Below are positions 11,586 to 22,141 of a DNA stretch of 64,000 nt, piece by piece; the stretch's first letter is position 1, and every line of letters begins with the position of its first letter. The position numbers and the translations under genes are program-made. Origin of the DNA: Bathynomus jamesi (Eukaryota; Arthropoda; Malacostraca; Isopoda; Cirolanidae); contig JAJOZX010006161.1 of assembly GCA_023014485.1 (NCBI GenBank), positions 62,001 to 126,000 on the forward strand, given 5' to 3'. Under the pieces are notes generated by a model. It saw only the letters and a program-made list of their open reading frames with translations. It ran no database searches and was not told the DNA's origin.

Positions 11586-11733
11586 GTTATATATGATATT
11601 ACTTAACCAACCTTGTGACAAAGATTTAGGGTTTATGATATAAAAATTAGGGCCTAAACTCGAGGGTCTAAAAAGTATGAGGGCCTAAGGCTATAGCTTT
11701 ATTAGCTTAATAATAATAATGGTTAATCCGGCC

Positions 11734-12728
11734 GTATATATATATATATATATATATATTAAAGGTGGAACACTGCTATTTGGTTTTGAGGTTGCTTAAT
11801 TAAATTTTGTTTATACAGTATACCACTGGTGGAGAGGGAAATGTTTGAATATACTCGTACAATCGATGCACTCTCTCTATCTATCTCTCCCTATCTCTCT
11901 TTGATCCTATTTGCGACTTCAAGGAACTCCTTTACTGATTCATACTGTGAAAGAGTCATTCTTAGAAGCGTGAGTGGTCCTCAGTGCATTGCAATCCCGC
12001 ATTAATGGCCTTTAATCTCCCAGTTTGATCCTTGTGTGGATATTTGAATAGCTTTATATGGTCCACATCGAGGAGGCACTTTGGCTGGAATAAATGAGCC
12101 CAAATTGTTTCCGCTTAGTGGTTGTTGATACTCGTTGGCAGTGTATTTAAAATGTGTGATTGCATTTGAGTTCTCCAAAGGTTCGTGTATTTGAGAAAAG
12201 TTAATGAAGTAACGCAAAGAAAACACAAAATCTTTTATTTTTAAATAAAAATATAAGTCAGAAAATGTTCGCGGAAATCTATTATTCCGATCCTAAATGA
12301 TTACTGACGTAAACTAAAGAGTAAAAGAGGACATAATCTTCCTGCGAATATGGAAAACGTTTTTTTAATTTTACTTTAAAAGAGAATCAAACCAAAATCT
12401 ATGAAATAAAAACCTCAGGTTTTTATCCATGAAAATGTTATTACACCGCTGAAATGATGTTAACATTTGTGTAAACATATACTTATAAACGTGTAAAACT
12501 TTCACACAGTTTTCCCCCTTCTCCGCCAGCCACTGCTGGGAAGGAAGAGTTATGGGAAAGTAAGAAAAAGTACAATTAAAAAGAATAGCTTCAGAGTTCA
12601 TTCGCATCATGCGTGCACTTATCTCATGAATCTAATTAAGCATTAATTAGATACACGAAAAAATAAAGGATAGTAAGAAACACAAGACTTTTTTAAATAT
12701 CTTAAAAAACCTGCAAAGTGTAGATCAG

Positions 12729-12756
<28 letters not shown>
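11734..12756. other. AT-rich spacer with simple repeats, no gene
   Basis: This interval holds (TA)n at 11735-11759, a CT/TATC-rich tract near 11870-11905 and another (TA)n at 12728-12757. Short minus-strand ORFs at 12002-12226 and 12371-12610 show no recognisable domain and are probably chance. Confidence 0.55.
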
Positions 12757-12759
<3 letters not shown>

Positions 12760-12808
12760 TCTAATATACTATTTCAGAAATGAAGCCTTATATATATATA
12801 TATATATA

Positions 12809-13433
12809 CATTTAACTGCAAACACGCAGTATAATTAACGTAAAGAACGACTCTTGTATAGGAGATATTTGGCGCAAGACGAGAGAGAGAGAACGAAACA
12901 AATGAAAAAATGAGGTAACCACCCGGGAATCGAACCCGGGATCTTCCGATTGCCGGTCAGATATGATAACCATTACACCATGGTCCTCACTCATTCAAAT
13001 GCCGTAATTCTTCTACATACGCGCAGAAACCAATGCCCAAAGGGGGCACCTCCCGCATGCCGTAACATTATATACATTTAACTGCAAACACGCAGTATAA
13101 TTAACGTAAAGAACGACTCTTGTATAGGAGATATTCCGCGCAAGACGAGAGAGAGAAAGAACGAAACAAATGAAAAAATGAGGTAACCACCCGGGAATCG
13201 AACCCGGGATCTTCCGATTGCCGGTCAGATATGATAACCATTACACCATGGTCCTCACTCATTCAAATGCCGTAATTCTTCTACATACGCGCAGAAACCA
13301 ATGCCCCAAGGGGGCACCTCCCGCATGCCGTAACATTATATACATTTAACTGCAAACACGCAGTATAATTAACGTAAAGAACGACTCTTGTATAGGAGAT
13401 ATTCCGCGCAAGACGAGAGAGAGAGAACGAAAC
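12809..13433 (-). repeat. tRNA-like SINE units, minus strand (2.4 copies)
   Basis: Two complete ~267-bp units and a truncated third lie head to tail on the minus strand. The tRNA-like heads span 12912-12988 and 13180-13256. On the minus strand each head reads TGGTGTAATGGTTATCA (A-box region, very like tRNA-Val) and later GGTTCGATTCC (perfect B box). A T6 run a few bases downstream would stop Pol III. The remainder is a conserved tail ending near (TA)n. The third unit breaks at 13433, where the orientation inverts. Confidence 0.9.
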
Positions 13434-13813
13434 AATCGGAAGATCCCGGGTCGATTCCCGGGTGGTTACCTCATTTTTTCATTTGTTTCGTTCTCTCTCT
13501 CTCGTCTTGCGCGGAATATCTCCTATACAAGAGTCGTTCTTTACGTTAATTATACTGCGTGTTTGCAGTTAAATGTATATAATGTTACGGCATGCGGGAG
13601 GTGCCCCCTTGGGGCATTGGTTTCTGCGCGTATGTAGAAGAATTACGGCATTTGAATGAGTGAGGACCATGGTGTAATGGTTATCATATCTGACCGGCAA
13701 TCGGAAGATCCCGGGTTCGATTCCCGGGTGGTTACCTCATTTTTTTCATTTGTTTCGTTTTCTCTCTCTCGTCTTGCGCGGAATATCTCCTATACAAGAG
13801 TCGTTCTTTACGT

Positions 13814-13815
<2 letters not shown>
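13434..13815 (+). repeat. tRNA-like SINE units, plus strand (1.4 copies)
   Basis: Directly at 13434 the repeat flips. Half a tRNA-like head (13434-13474, T-arm only) is followed by its tail and then a full unit with its head at 13662-13738. The full head carries A box, B box GGTTCGATTCC, outer pairing and a T6 terminator. The unit tail ends CGTTCTTTACGTTA and passes straight into (TA)n. Confidence 0.9.
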
Positions 13816-13874
<59 letters not shown>

Positions 13875-13876
13875 TA
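13816..13876. repeat. (TA)n microsatellite
   Basis: About 60 bp of TA separates the plus-strand tRNA-like unit from the left palindrome arm. Its mirror tract lies at about 16811-16888. Confidence 0.95.
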
Positions 13877-13879
13877 TAT

Positions 13880-14550
13880 ATGTAACAGTTTTTTTGCGCA
13901 CACCTACAGGTCGCTACAATTGGTGTAGAACAATGCGGTTTTCACCATTCGATGCGTCTTTTTATTGTGCAGTGCCCATGCTAAAAAAAATTCCCTAACA
14001 TAATTCCTTCCCACCATTTAGGGGTACAGTTCTTCCCATGCCTTTACACGCATTTTTTTAATTTTTAATTTTTAATCATAATTTTGGCACAAAATAAGTC
14101 AATATTTACTAAACATTTAATATCATTCGATTCACAAAAGATTTATTTATCGATTCAATTTAAAAAAAGTATATATTTTTAAAATTCATAAAGAACTTTT
14201 TGCAAAAAACTAAAAACAAACATGCATTTTTAAAATTCAATGATTTTTATACAAAATATTTTTATATTTGTTATAATTTTAACATTTTTCGATTCACAAA
14301 AGATTTCTTTATCGATTCAATACAAAAAATTACATAATTAAAACGGGCAATTTAAATAAACACGAGTTTAAAGTTAAACGAGCCACACTCGAAATTATTT
14401 ACCGTGACTTTTGTACGTTTTATTACTGTAGCTTTTATACAAATAATTTTACGTGTACACAAACAATTTGATAGGATATTGATTTATCATTCTATTTTTT
14501 AGTTGTCATAGAAATACGTTAATTGAGTTATCTTATTAGATGCGCTTTTA

Positions 14551-14596
<46 letters not shown>

Positions 14597-14770
14597 CCAG
14601 CCATCAGCCATAACTCCAAAATGGAAGCAGTTACAAACATGAAACTTCACACACATATTGATTAGGTCCCGAGGTTGTGCACGTGGGTGTTAATAAATTA
14701 AATAATTAATTTTAAAACATTAAATGACGTCATCAAGATCATTACGAAACCTATGGTAAAATTATTGAAT
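13880..14770. repeat. Left inner arm of palindrome
   Basis: This AT-rich non-coding sequence starts TGTAACAGTTTTTTTGCGCA and has a near-identical reverse complement at 15890-16812. It includes a (GT)n tract at 14554-14595, mirrored by (CA)n at about 16074-16145. A conserved block CAGCCATCAGCCATAACTCC lies near 14598. There is no ORF. Minor indels and substitutions separate the arms. Confidence 0.9.
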
Positions 14771-15310
14771 ACCCGGTTAGGTTCATTGAATGCCCGGTTA
14801 GGTCATCTGTACGCCCTTGACGATTGGTTAGGTTAAGTCGTAATATTTTCGTTGGCTTTAACGAAAATATCATGACTTAACCTAACCAATCGTCAAGGGT
14901 GTACACTTAACCTAACCGGGCATTCAATTAACGTACCCGGGCATTCAATTAACCTAACCGGGCATTCAGTTTACCTAACCGGGCATATATATATATATAT
15001 ATATATAGCGTTCAACATCCACCCCGGCAACGCCGGGTCGCTCCGCTATTATTGAATACCCGGTTAGGTTCATTGAATGCCAGGTTAGGTCATCTGTACT
15101 CCCTTGACGATTGATTAGGTTAAGTCGTGATATTTTCATTGGCTTTAACGAAAATATCATGACTTAACCTAACCAATCGTTAAGGGTGTACAATTAACTT
15201 AACCGGGCATTCAATTAACGTACCCGGGCATTCAATTAATCTAATCAGGCATTCAGTTGACCTAACCGGCCATTTAATTAATCTAATCGGGCATTCAGTT
15301 TACCTAACCG

Positions 15311-15345
<35 letters not shown>

Positions 15346-15386
15346 CGTTCAACATCCACCACGGCAAAGCCGGGTCGCTCCGCTAG
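14771..15386 (+). mobile_element. Helitron-like 3' ends with CCTAACC minisatellite
   Basis: Blocks of AACCTAACCGGGCATTCAAT and TTAGGTTAAGTCGTGATATT are iterated in both orientations. Two copies of a terminal module follow, at 15007-15048 and 15345-15386. Each module holds a GC hairpin (CCCGGCAACGCCGGG in the first, CGGCAAAGCCG in the second), then TCGCTCCG, then CTA(G). In the second copy CTAG is followed by T. A short hairpin about 10 bp upstream of CTAG, with insertion before T, is the hallmark of a Helitron 3' terminus. No Rep/helicase coding sequence is present, so any Helitron here is non-autonomous. The 5' TC end was not located. Confidence 0.6.
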
Positions 15387-15562
15387 TACTCTACTATTCG
15401 CAGATGTCCGTTCCTAGAGGTATGCGGATAGTTAAAAAAATGGGGATACTTCACGTTCACATAGAGAAAAAATATAAATATAAAAACATATAGAGTATAA
15501 AGTACAATATTAAGTAGTACACAAATAAAAACAGCAAAATAATTATAGAAAATAGAAAACAA

Positions 15563-15603
15563 CTAGCGGAGCGACCCGGCGTTGCTGGGGTGGATGTTGA
15601 ACG

Positions 15604-15642
<39 letters not shown>

Positions 15643-15880
15643 AGGTTAGGTAAACTGAATGCCCCGTTAGGTTAATTGAATTCCCAGTTAGGTCAACTGA
15701 ATGCCCGATTAGATTAATTGAATGCCCGGGTACGTTAATTGAATGCCCGGTTAGGTTAAGTGTACACCCTTGACGATTGGTTAGGTTAAGTCATGATATT
15801 TTCGTTAAAGTCAACGAATAATCACGACTTAACATAACCAATCGTCAAGGGCGTACATATGACCTAACCTGGCATTCAAT
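15563..15880 (-). mobile_element. Opposing Helitron-like 3' end
   Basis: The minus strand carries the same terminal module as at 15345-15386. CTAG (15563-15566, reading leftward) is preceded by the GC hairpin around 15575-15590, and a T follows on the minus strand. It is thus placed tail to tail with the left copy across ~176 bp of unique DNA. A (TA)n tract at 15605-15639 and CCTAACC/GGTTAGG blocks follow and mirror the left side. Confidence 0.6.
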
Positions 15881-15889
15881 GAACCTAAC

Positions 15890-16071
15890 CGGGTATTCAA
15901 TAATTTTACCATAGGTTTCGTAATGATCTTGATGACGTCATTTAATGTTTTAAAATTAATTATTTAATTTATTAACACCCACGTGCACAACCTCGGGACC
16001 TAATCAATATGTGTGTGAAGTTTCATGTTTGTAACTGCTTCCATTTTGGAGTTATGGCTGATGGCTGGAAA

Positions 16072-16107
<36 letters not shown>

Positions 16108-16114
16108 ACACACA

Positions 16115-16145
<31 letters not shown>

Positions 16146-16809
16146 GTGTAAAAGCGCATCTAATCAGATAACTTAATTAACGTACTTTATGACAACTGAA
16201 AAATAGAATGATAAATCAATATCCTATCAAATTGTTTGTGTATACGTAAAATTATTTGTACAAAAGCCACAGTAATAAAACGCACAAAAGTCACGGTAAA
16301 TAAATTTCGAGTGTGGCTCGTTTAACTTTAAACTCGTGTTTATTTAAATTGCCCGTTTTAATTATGTAATTTTTTGTATTGAATCGATAAAGAAATCTTT
16401 TGTGAATCGAAAAATGTTAAAATTATAACAAATATAAAAATATTTTGTATAAAAATCATTGAATTTTAAAAATGCATGTTTGTTTTTAATTTTTTGCAAA
16501 AAGTTCTTTATGAATTTAAAAATATATACTTTTTTTATATTGAACCGATAAATAAATCGTTTGTGAATCGACTGATATTAAATGTTTAGTAAATATTGAC
16601 TTATTTTGTGCCAAAATTATGATTAAAAATGAAAAATTAAAAAAATGCGTGTGCAGGCATGGGAAGAACTGTACCCCTAAAAGGGGGAAGGAATTATGTT
16701 AGGGAATTTTTTTTAGCATGGGCACTGCACAATAAAAAGACGCATCGAATGGTGAAAACCGCATTGTTCTACACCAATTGTAGCGACCTGTAGGTGTGCG
16801 CAAAAACTG

Positions 16810-16812
<3 letters not shown>
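15890..16812. repeat. Right inner arm of palindrome
   Basis: Reverse complement of 13880-14770 with only scattered differences, including a shorter T-run after TTAACAG and a longer (CA)n tract interrupted by CATACACA. It is non-coding and AT-rich. The high identity implies a recent duplication or continuing gene conversion between arms. Confidence 0.9.
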
Positions 16813-16887
<75 letters not shown>

Positions 16888-16888
<1 letters not shown>

Positions 16889-17155
16889 CATTTAACTGCA
16901 AACACGCAGTATAATTAACGTAAAGAACGACGCTTGTATAGAGATATTCCGCGCCAGATAAGAGAGAGAGAGAACGAAACAAATGAAAAAATGAGGTAAC
17001 CACCCGGGAATCGAACCCGGGATCTTCCGATTGCCGGTCAGATATGATAACCATTACACCATGGGCCTCACTCATTCAAATGCCGTAATCGTTCTACATA
17101 CGCGCAGAAACCATGCCCCAAGGGGGGCACCCCTCGCATGCCGTAACATTATATA
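16888..17155 (-). repeat. tRNA-like SINE unit, minus strand
   Basis: A full unit on the minus strand has its head at 16993-17069 with B box and T6 terminator. It mirrors the plus-strand unit at 13560-13815 across the palindrome. The head differs at a few bases (GGGCC for GGACC), so the arms are not perfectly homogenised. Confidence 0.9.
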
Positions 17156-17479
17156 CATTTAACTGCAAACACGCAGTATAATGCGGGAGGTGCCCCCTTG
17201 GGGCATTGGTTTCTGCGCGTATGTTGAAGAATTACGGCATTTGAATGAGTGAGGCCCATGGTGAAATGGTTATCATATCTGACCGGCAATCGGAAGATCC
17301 CGGGTTCGATTCCCGGGTGGTTACCTCATTTTTTCATTTGTTTCGTTCTCTCTCTCATCTGGCGCGGAATATCTCCTATACAAGCGTCGTTCTTTACGTT
17401 AGATATATATATATATATATATTTCGTTATCTCTCCTCCTCGTGTGCAGAAACGTTCCTTAATACTTATGTCGTTTCTA

Positions 17480-17485
<6 letters not shown>
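17156..17485 (+). repeat. tRNA-like SINE unit plus fragment of a second subfamily
   Basis: The unit begins abruptly inside its leader at about 17180, has its head at 17251-17327 (A box region with GTGAAATGG, B box GGTTCGATTCC, T6), and ends in (TA)n at 17402-17421. Bases 17422-17483 match the tail of the separate copy at 22500-22560. A fragment of another subfamily therefore sits beside it, and another (TA)n follows. Confidence 0.85.
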
Positions 17486-17525
<40 letters not shown>

Positions 17526-17904
17526 CTGGCCAAATTATTAGGAATTTTTTTTAAAATTTCATTTTTTGGTATAAAATGTTAAATTAAACCAATTTTAAAC
17601 GTTGAAAAGTTATTTATTTCTACACAAGAATACATGGTCATTATTTAGCAATAGTTTAGTACTTAGTTTGACCCACCTTAGCTGCCATAATGGCTGCGAC
17701 ACGCTTCGGCATGCCATGAATCAATTTTTTGCATAATTCTTTAGTCGAACGATGCTGTTTGTTCGTCAGTTGTCGTTTGGTTGTCGTGCGATGCGGGTGT
17801 GTTTCTCTTTCTTTTACGTGTCATTGTAACTACCGTTTTAATTTAAATAGTGTATTTACCCAATTTCGGCAATTATTTGTTACAGTTTTTAAGTGAATTT
17901 GAAA

Positions 17905-19129
17905 ATGGGGCGAAAGAATGACTTGAGTCCACGGAAAATTGGGCAAATACAGGTTTTATTAACTTCTTCTACATTTAAACAAAAAGGAAATCGCTGCCAA
18001 AACTCCATGTTTCACCACAGTCAGTACTTCGTATTAAGAAAAAAATGGTATTTGAAGAAAATGTAGGCCCCAAAAGGGTTGGAAGATGCGGCAGAAAAGG
18101 GTAACGACTCCAAGAACTGATAGACAGATTGCAATTTTGTCTCTTAGAAATAGAAGAGCTACTTGCAAAAACATTTCCAGTAGTCTAGCGGCTGATGGCA
18201 TCAATATTAGTCGTAGAACAGTCAACAGGAGGCTTCTAACTGCCGGCTTCAAAGCCTACCGCCCAAGGAAGAAGCCCAGGCTCACTGAGGCTATGAAGAA
18301 GGCACGTTTTGCATGGGCAAAGGAACACATTAACTGGACTAGTGAGGATTGGGAACAGGTAAGAATAATATTTAAACATTAAATAGAATGTTAATACAGT
18401 AAATACAGTATGCATAGAAGTGTATTTACAGTACGTTATAAAACTGCAGTAAAAAATATCTGTAAAGCAGCAAGTCATACTGTACTTCGTTTTAGCTGTA
18501 CTTCATACGCTATGCACTGACTCTTTCACAAGGGCTTTCTTTGATTGCAGGTGGTGTTCTCTGATGAGTCAACGATTGCCGTGCTTGACGATCGTGTTCA
18601 AAGTGTAAGAAGGAGGCCTGGAGAAGAATTTTTGCCTGAGTGTCTGATGAAAACGGTGAAATTTCCACAAAAGATCATGGTTTCGGGAGCAATTTCTGTG
18701 CATGGAACTAGTTGTTTGAGCATTGTTGAGGGGAATATGAACCAAGTCAAGTATATAGAAGTACTAAGAAGACGTCTACTGCCTCAAATAAGGGAATGGT
18801 ATGGTAATAGACGTTGGATTTTTCAACAAGACTCAGCTCCATGCCACACGGCAAAGTCGGTTAAAAAATGGTGTCATGAAAATAGTGTTCGGTTGCTCCC
18901 ATGGGCTGGAAATTCTCCAGACATGAACCCAATCGAAAGTTTATGGTGTATTTTAAAGGACGTAATCCATGAAACGCCGATAACAACAAAACACCAACTC
19001 ATAGAGCGACTTATTCAAGTCTGGTTTCACTCTACACGTATTAAGGAATTATGCAAAAAATTGATTCATGGCATGCCGAAGCGTGTCGCAGCCCTTAAGG
19101 CAGCTAAGGGGGGTCAAACTAAGTACTAA
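17905..19129 (+). pseudogene. Tc1-type DD34E transposase, spliced, two frameshifts
   Basis: The start ATG at 17905 opens M-G-R-K-N-D-L-S-P-R-K-I-G-Q and the first helix-turn-helix. Two single-base shifts, near 18000-18010 and 18090-18100, break the N-terminal region. From 18086 the frame is open through the second HTH and W-T-S-E-D-W-E-Q. A GTAAGA...TTGATTGCAG intron (18359-18550, 192 bp) then separates it from V-V-F-S-D-E-S, which holds the first catalytic aspartate. The second aspartate is in F-Q-Q-D-S-A-P-C-H and the glutamate in D-M-N-P-I-E, with 34 residues between them (DD34E). The stop is at 19127-19129. The catalytic half is intact, so a copy without the two frameshifts would be a plausible active gene. 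The intron call rests on consensus sites and restored frame. Confidence 0.9.
18359..18550 (+). other. Probable intron in Tc1 transposase
   Basis: The junction reads CAG/GTAAGA at the donor and a pyrimidine-rich CTTTCTTTGATTGCAG at the acceptor. Removing it joins D-W-E-Q to V-V-F-S-D-E-S in frame, which is the usual Tc1 order. Unspliced sequence hits a stop at 18379-18381. Confidence 0.8.
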
Positions 19130-19546
19130 ACTATTGCTAAATAATGACCATGTATTCTTGTGTAGAAATAAATAACTTTTCAACGTTTAAAATTGGTTTA
19201 ATTTAACATTTTATACCAAAAAATGAAATTTTTAAAAAATTCCTAATAATTTGGCCAGTACTGTATATATATATATATATAAGGCTTCATTTCTGAAATA
19301 GTATATTAGATTATACAATTATAGAAAAATTCCCTGTACATGACGGATGTCATACGGCCAATTTTGTGCGGATAGTTGGCGTGACGTCATAGTTGTGCAG
19401 ATAGTTAACATGCGGATTGTCGAAAGTCAACTGTGTGTATATATATCCCCTCAAAATGTTCCTATTTCTAAATAAATGTTCTAAGCTAAAAAATAGGATT
19501 CTAGACACAAAGACAAACGCAATAGGTACGTAGGGGTTTATTAACC

Positions 19547-20664
19547 TTAATTAAAATCATGTCCAGTGTAATCGCCATTGTTTTTCAACACAGTATTCAA
19601 TGTTACACAAATGTTTGACATAATTTTTGGAAATAGCTTAGTTGGGATGTTGTTGATTACCTTGGAGACTTTGGAATTTAGATCTTTAAGTGTCTTAATC
19701 TTGATAGAATGCAACCTGTCTTTTATGTTACCGCACTAAAAAAGTCAGGGGATGTGAGGTCAGGTGAGTACGAGGATATTCCACTGGCTCATGAGGGGAG
19801 ATTATCGCCCTGGAAAATGCTTCCTCATAAAGTTAAGAGTTTCACAGTGTTTGGAGGTGCTCCATTCTGCTAGAACCACTGTAAATCTAGGATAATGCAG
19901 TTATTTCTTTTACGGAACAAAAGTAATTACTTATGGAAAGTAGAAATCTTGTTGCATTTGACGATATGAATTTTGTGTTACCGTTACTGCTTTTCCATTT
20001 TCATTCTCAAAGAATTAGGGACTTACTACACCATAGCACCCAACAGCGACCCAAATATTGAGTTTAACAACATTACGTGCAATCTCTAACGGAGTGACAG
20101 CATAACTTCCTCAGTAACGAAAGTTTTGCTTATTAATCTCCCTAGACAGGTGTACACGACACTTGTCAGTGAAGTGAATGCGTTTAAAACACTCGGAATC
20201 TTCTAGCTTTGCTAACATCCATGTTGCGAATTCCATTCGTTTTGTTTTTGCACATTAATCAATGAAGCTTGTGAATAAATTCTGTAGGGAAAAAGGTTTA
20301 ACTCGGTACGAAGTGTACGATGCACAGATGTTCGTGAAATACCTATTTCTGCTGACAAACGTCGAATTGACTTCCCCGGAGTGCGCGCGATAATTTCATG
20401 ATCCATATTTAAGTGTTGCACAGTTTTTGTGGATCATCGCCTTCCACTATCACCTTTATGTTGATTGCGTACATTTTCTTTTTTTTTAAATTTTCTAACA
20501 ATTAATGATATCTTTCTATCGAGTCGATATCTGCATCCATATTCTCTCCAAAGTTCCTCCACACCTGCGTCACAGAATTTGTCACATGAAACCACTCAAC
20601 AATATTTATTTTCTGTTCCAGTTGCAAACGCGGCACCACTGTTTTTCGCTTCGGCCATTAGAAA
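19547..20664 (-). pseudogene. Mariner-like transposase remnant
   Basis: Read on the minus strand from about 20664, an opening HTH (V-E-W-F-H-V-T-N-S-V-T-Q-V-W) leads to the G-K-S-I-R-R-L-S-A-E-I-G-I-S-R-T-S-V-H-R segment (best frame 20421-20212). The catalytic region then shows the D-K-C-R-V-H-L block, I-N-K-Q-N-F-R-Y and P-Y-F-F-E-N-E-N-G-K-A-V-T-V. The tail ends N-G-D-Y-T-G-H-D-F-N at 19547. Several frameshifts and stops interrupt it, and the second and third aspartate boxes are too eroded to place. It belongs to the arthropod mariner-type families with R-R-L-S-A HTH motifs. Matching terminal repeats were not identified. Confidence 0.78.
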
Positions 20665-20859
20665 TGTATAGGTACATGCGGAATAGAAACCCCAATTTGT
20701 TACCTTTCTGAAAAAGAAACCCCAATAATGCATCCATTATAAAGTAATGGGTAAATAAAAATAGGGCCTTTTTTTGGGAGACAGAGTGTAGAAAAAAAAT
20801 GGAGCTTAAAAAAATATAAAAAGAATAAATTGCAAAATTAAGTGTTTAATGAAACTAGC

Positions 20860-22140
20860 ATATTTTAAATAGTTGATCATAAAATGGGAACTTCATTGCT
20901 ATGGTAAAAATGGCAGTAGTGAACTTGTACAATTAGAAGGAGCTAATGAGGTGCTTTTTTAATAATTTGCGAAACACATTTCGTGATGAAGCCCGCCGGA
21001 TATGCGTCGGAATTGCATTCCATACATCTACTCCTTTAGAAGAGAGTGCATTTCCTGCAGTTTCTGTTGTACTGTATAGTTAGCGATGGTGTATTTCATA
21101 GGGGAGTGAGTGCTTTCTGAATGGGTGATGTATGTTGATTTTTATTGATAACTTTGAACATATTGACAGCAACACTGAATTTGTGTAAGTCATTTAGTTT
21201 TAAAATATTTGTCTCTTTAAACATTGTGGAAGTGTGACTTTGTTGTCATTATTCGAGAGTTTGCAGACATTTTTTGTGAATGACTTCCAAAGGATGTTTT
21301 ATATATTTCTTTGAGCTACCCAAATTTTAATGCAATATAATAAAAGTGGATGGATGAAGAAATAATGCAGGGTAAGGAGTGCGTTTTCAGGAAGGGTCAA
21401 CTTTAGTTTAAATATAATAAAGAGAAATCTTGATATTTTGGGTTTGATATGTTGTAAATGACTTTTGAAATTTAGTTTTTCGTCTAAATTAATGCCAAGT
21501 ACTTTAACCTCATCCACCCTTGCAAGAGTAGTATTCCCAATTTTTATTTGACAGTTTGTATTAATATGTTTTGTGGCAAGCAATAATCATATAAAATGAC
21601 TTTGTCAGGTTCGATAAAAGTTTATTAGCACACATCCATTTATTCACGTACTCTAATTGCTTGTTCGTTTCATTTATCAGAAGGCCTAAATTATGATGGT
21701 AAGAAGCAGGTCTGGTATCACCTGCATATTGTACGCAGTTTAATGTGGTTGAGAAATGAAAATCGTTGACGTGAATTAGAAATAGTAATAGCCCAAGAAT
21801 AGATCCTTCTGGGACTCCACTAGTTAGCATCGCCTTGTTGGATAAATTATCTTTTAATCTGATATATTGATGGCGATTTGACATATATGATTTAAATCAA
21901 TCGAGGATATTTCCTTTTATTCCGTGTATGTGAAGTTTATTCAATAACATTTCATGCCAAAGTGTGTCAAATGCCTGTTGTATATACAGATCAAAGCAGT
22001 ATCAGATCAAAGCAGTATGTTTTTTGCTGTTTAAGTTCTGATACACATTTTCTAATAGCATGTTTGTGGGAACTTTCGTTGTATGCCCACCTCTGAACCC
22101 AAATTGTAAACGTTTTACTTAAAATATTGTATTTGATTAA
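20860..22140 (-). pseudogene. Non-LTR reverse transcriptase remnant
   Basis: Minus-strand frames at 21884-21561 and 21583-21299 encode S-G-V-P-E-G-S-I-L-G (RT motif B), then V-Q-Y-A-G-D-T, a mutated YADD box with glycine for the first aspartate. Next come the V-K-V-L-G-I-N-L-D-E-K-L-N-F thumb segment and the H-P-L-L-L-Y-C-I block. Upstream, at about 21885-22000, A-F-D-T-L-W-H-E-M-L-L-N-K-L and S-Y-M-S-N-R-H-Q-Y-I are readable. Downstream to 20860, degenerate frames keep the typical C-terminal order. It is a 5'-truncated LINE of CR1/jockey type, distinct from the two near 4-8 kb. Confidence 0.82.
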
Positions 22141-22141
22141 G

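Larger units (their letters stand above)
9870..11733. mobile_element. Nested hAT-like remnant, CAGGGCCGGATTAA ends
   Basis: CAGGGCCGGATTAAGC at 9870 faces TTAATCCGGCC at 11723-11733, and the sequence just inside both ends shares GGGTCTAA/GGGCCTAA motifs. The ends look like the termini of a hAT-type element interrupted by a mariner derivative (9945-10616) and a hAT MITE (11023-11585). After subtracting these, about 630 bp of old element remains, with no transposase recognised. The minus-strand ORF at 10703-10993 inside it matches nothing I know. The right end lacks the expected final bases, so the boundary is approximate. Confidence 0.55.
17526..19258 (+). mobile_element. Tc1-like element with ~210-bp inverted repeats
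   Basis: Long terminal inverted repeats start CTGGCCAAATTATTAGGAA (17526-17738 and 19047-19258), with TA at 17524-17525 and 19259-19260. The right repeat includes the last ~25 codons of the transposase, so the left repeat carries the same coding end in antisense. The 1733-bp element sits in a (TA)n tract in the right arm of the palindrome. Except for two small frameshifts it is complete. Confidence 0.95.
12757..19313. repeat. Giant nested palindrome, ~6.5 kb
   Basis: The outermost inverted pair is GTATCTAATATACTATTTC...GCCTTA at 12757-12790 and its reverse complement at 19281-19313. Moving inward come tRNA-like units, (TA)n tracts and ~0.9-kb arms (13880-14770 against 15890-16812). Next are CCTAACC-rich minisatellite blocks, and finally Helitron-type 3' ends facing each other across a unique ~176-bp centre (15387-15562). 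The ~0.9-kb arms look about 97% identical by eye. The right arm is lengthened by a Tc1 insertion at 17526-19258, so the symmetry is offset toward the left. Confidence 0.88.

Noticed and set aside
12002..12226. 74-aa minus-strand ORF as a host exon
   Set aside because: No domain, no convincing splice sites and no neighbours. Cannot be told from chance.
14780..15310. Interstitial telomere (CCTAA)n
   Set aside because: CCTAACC occurs inside a longer 20-bp mosaic repeat rather than as uninterrupted pentamers.
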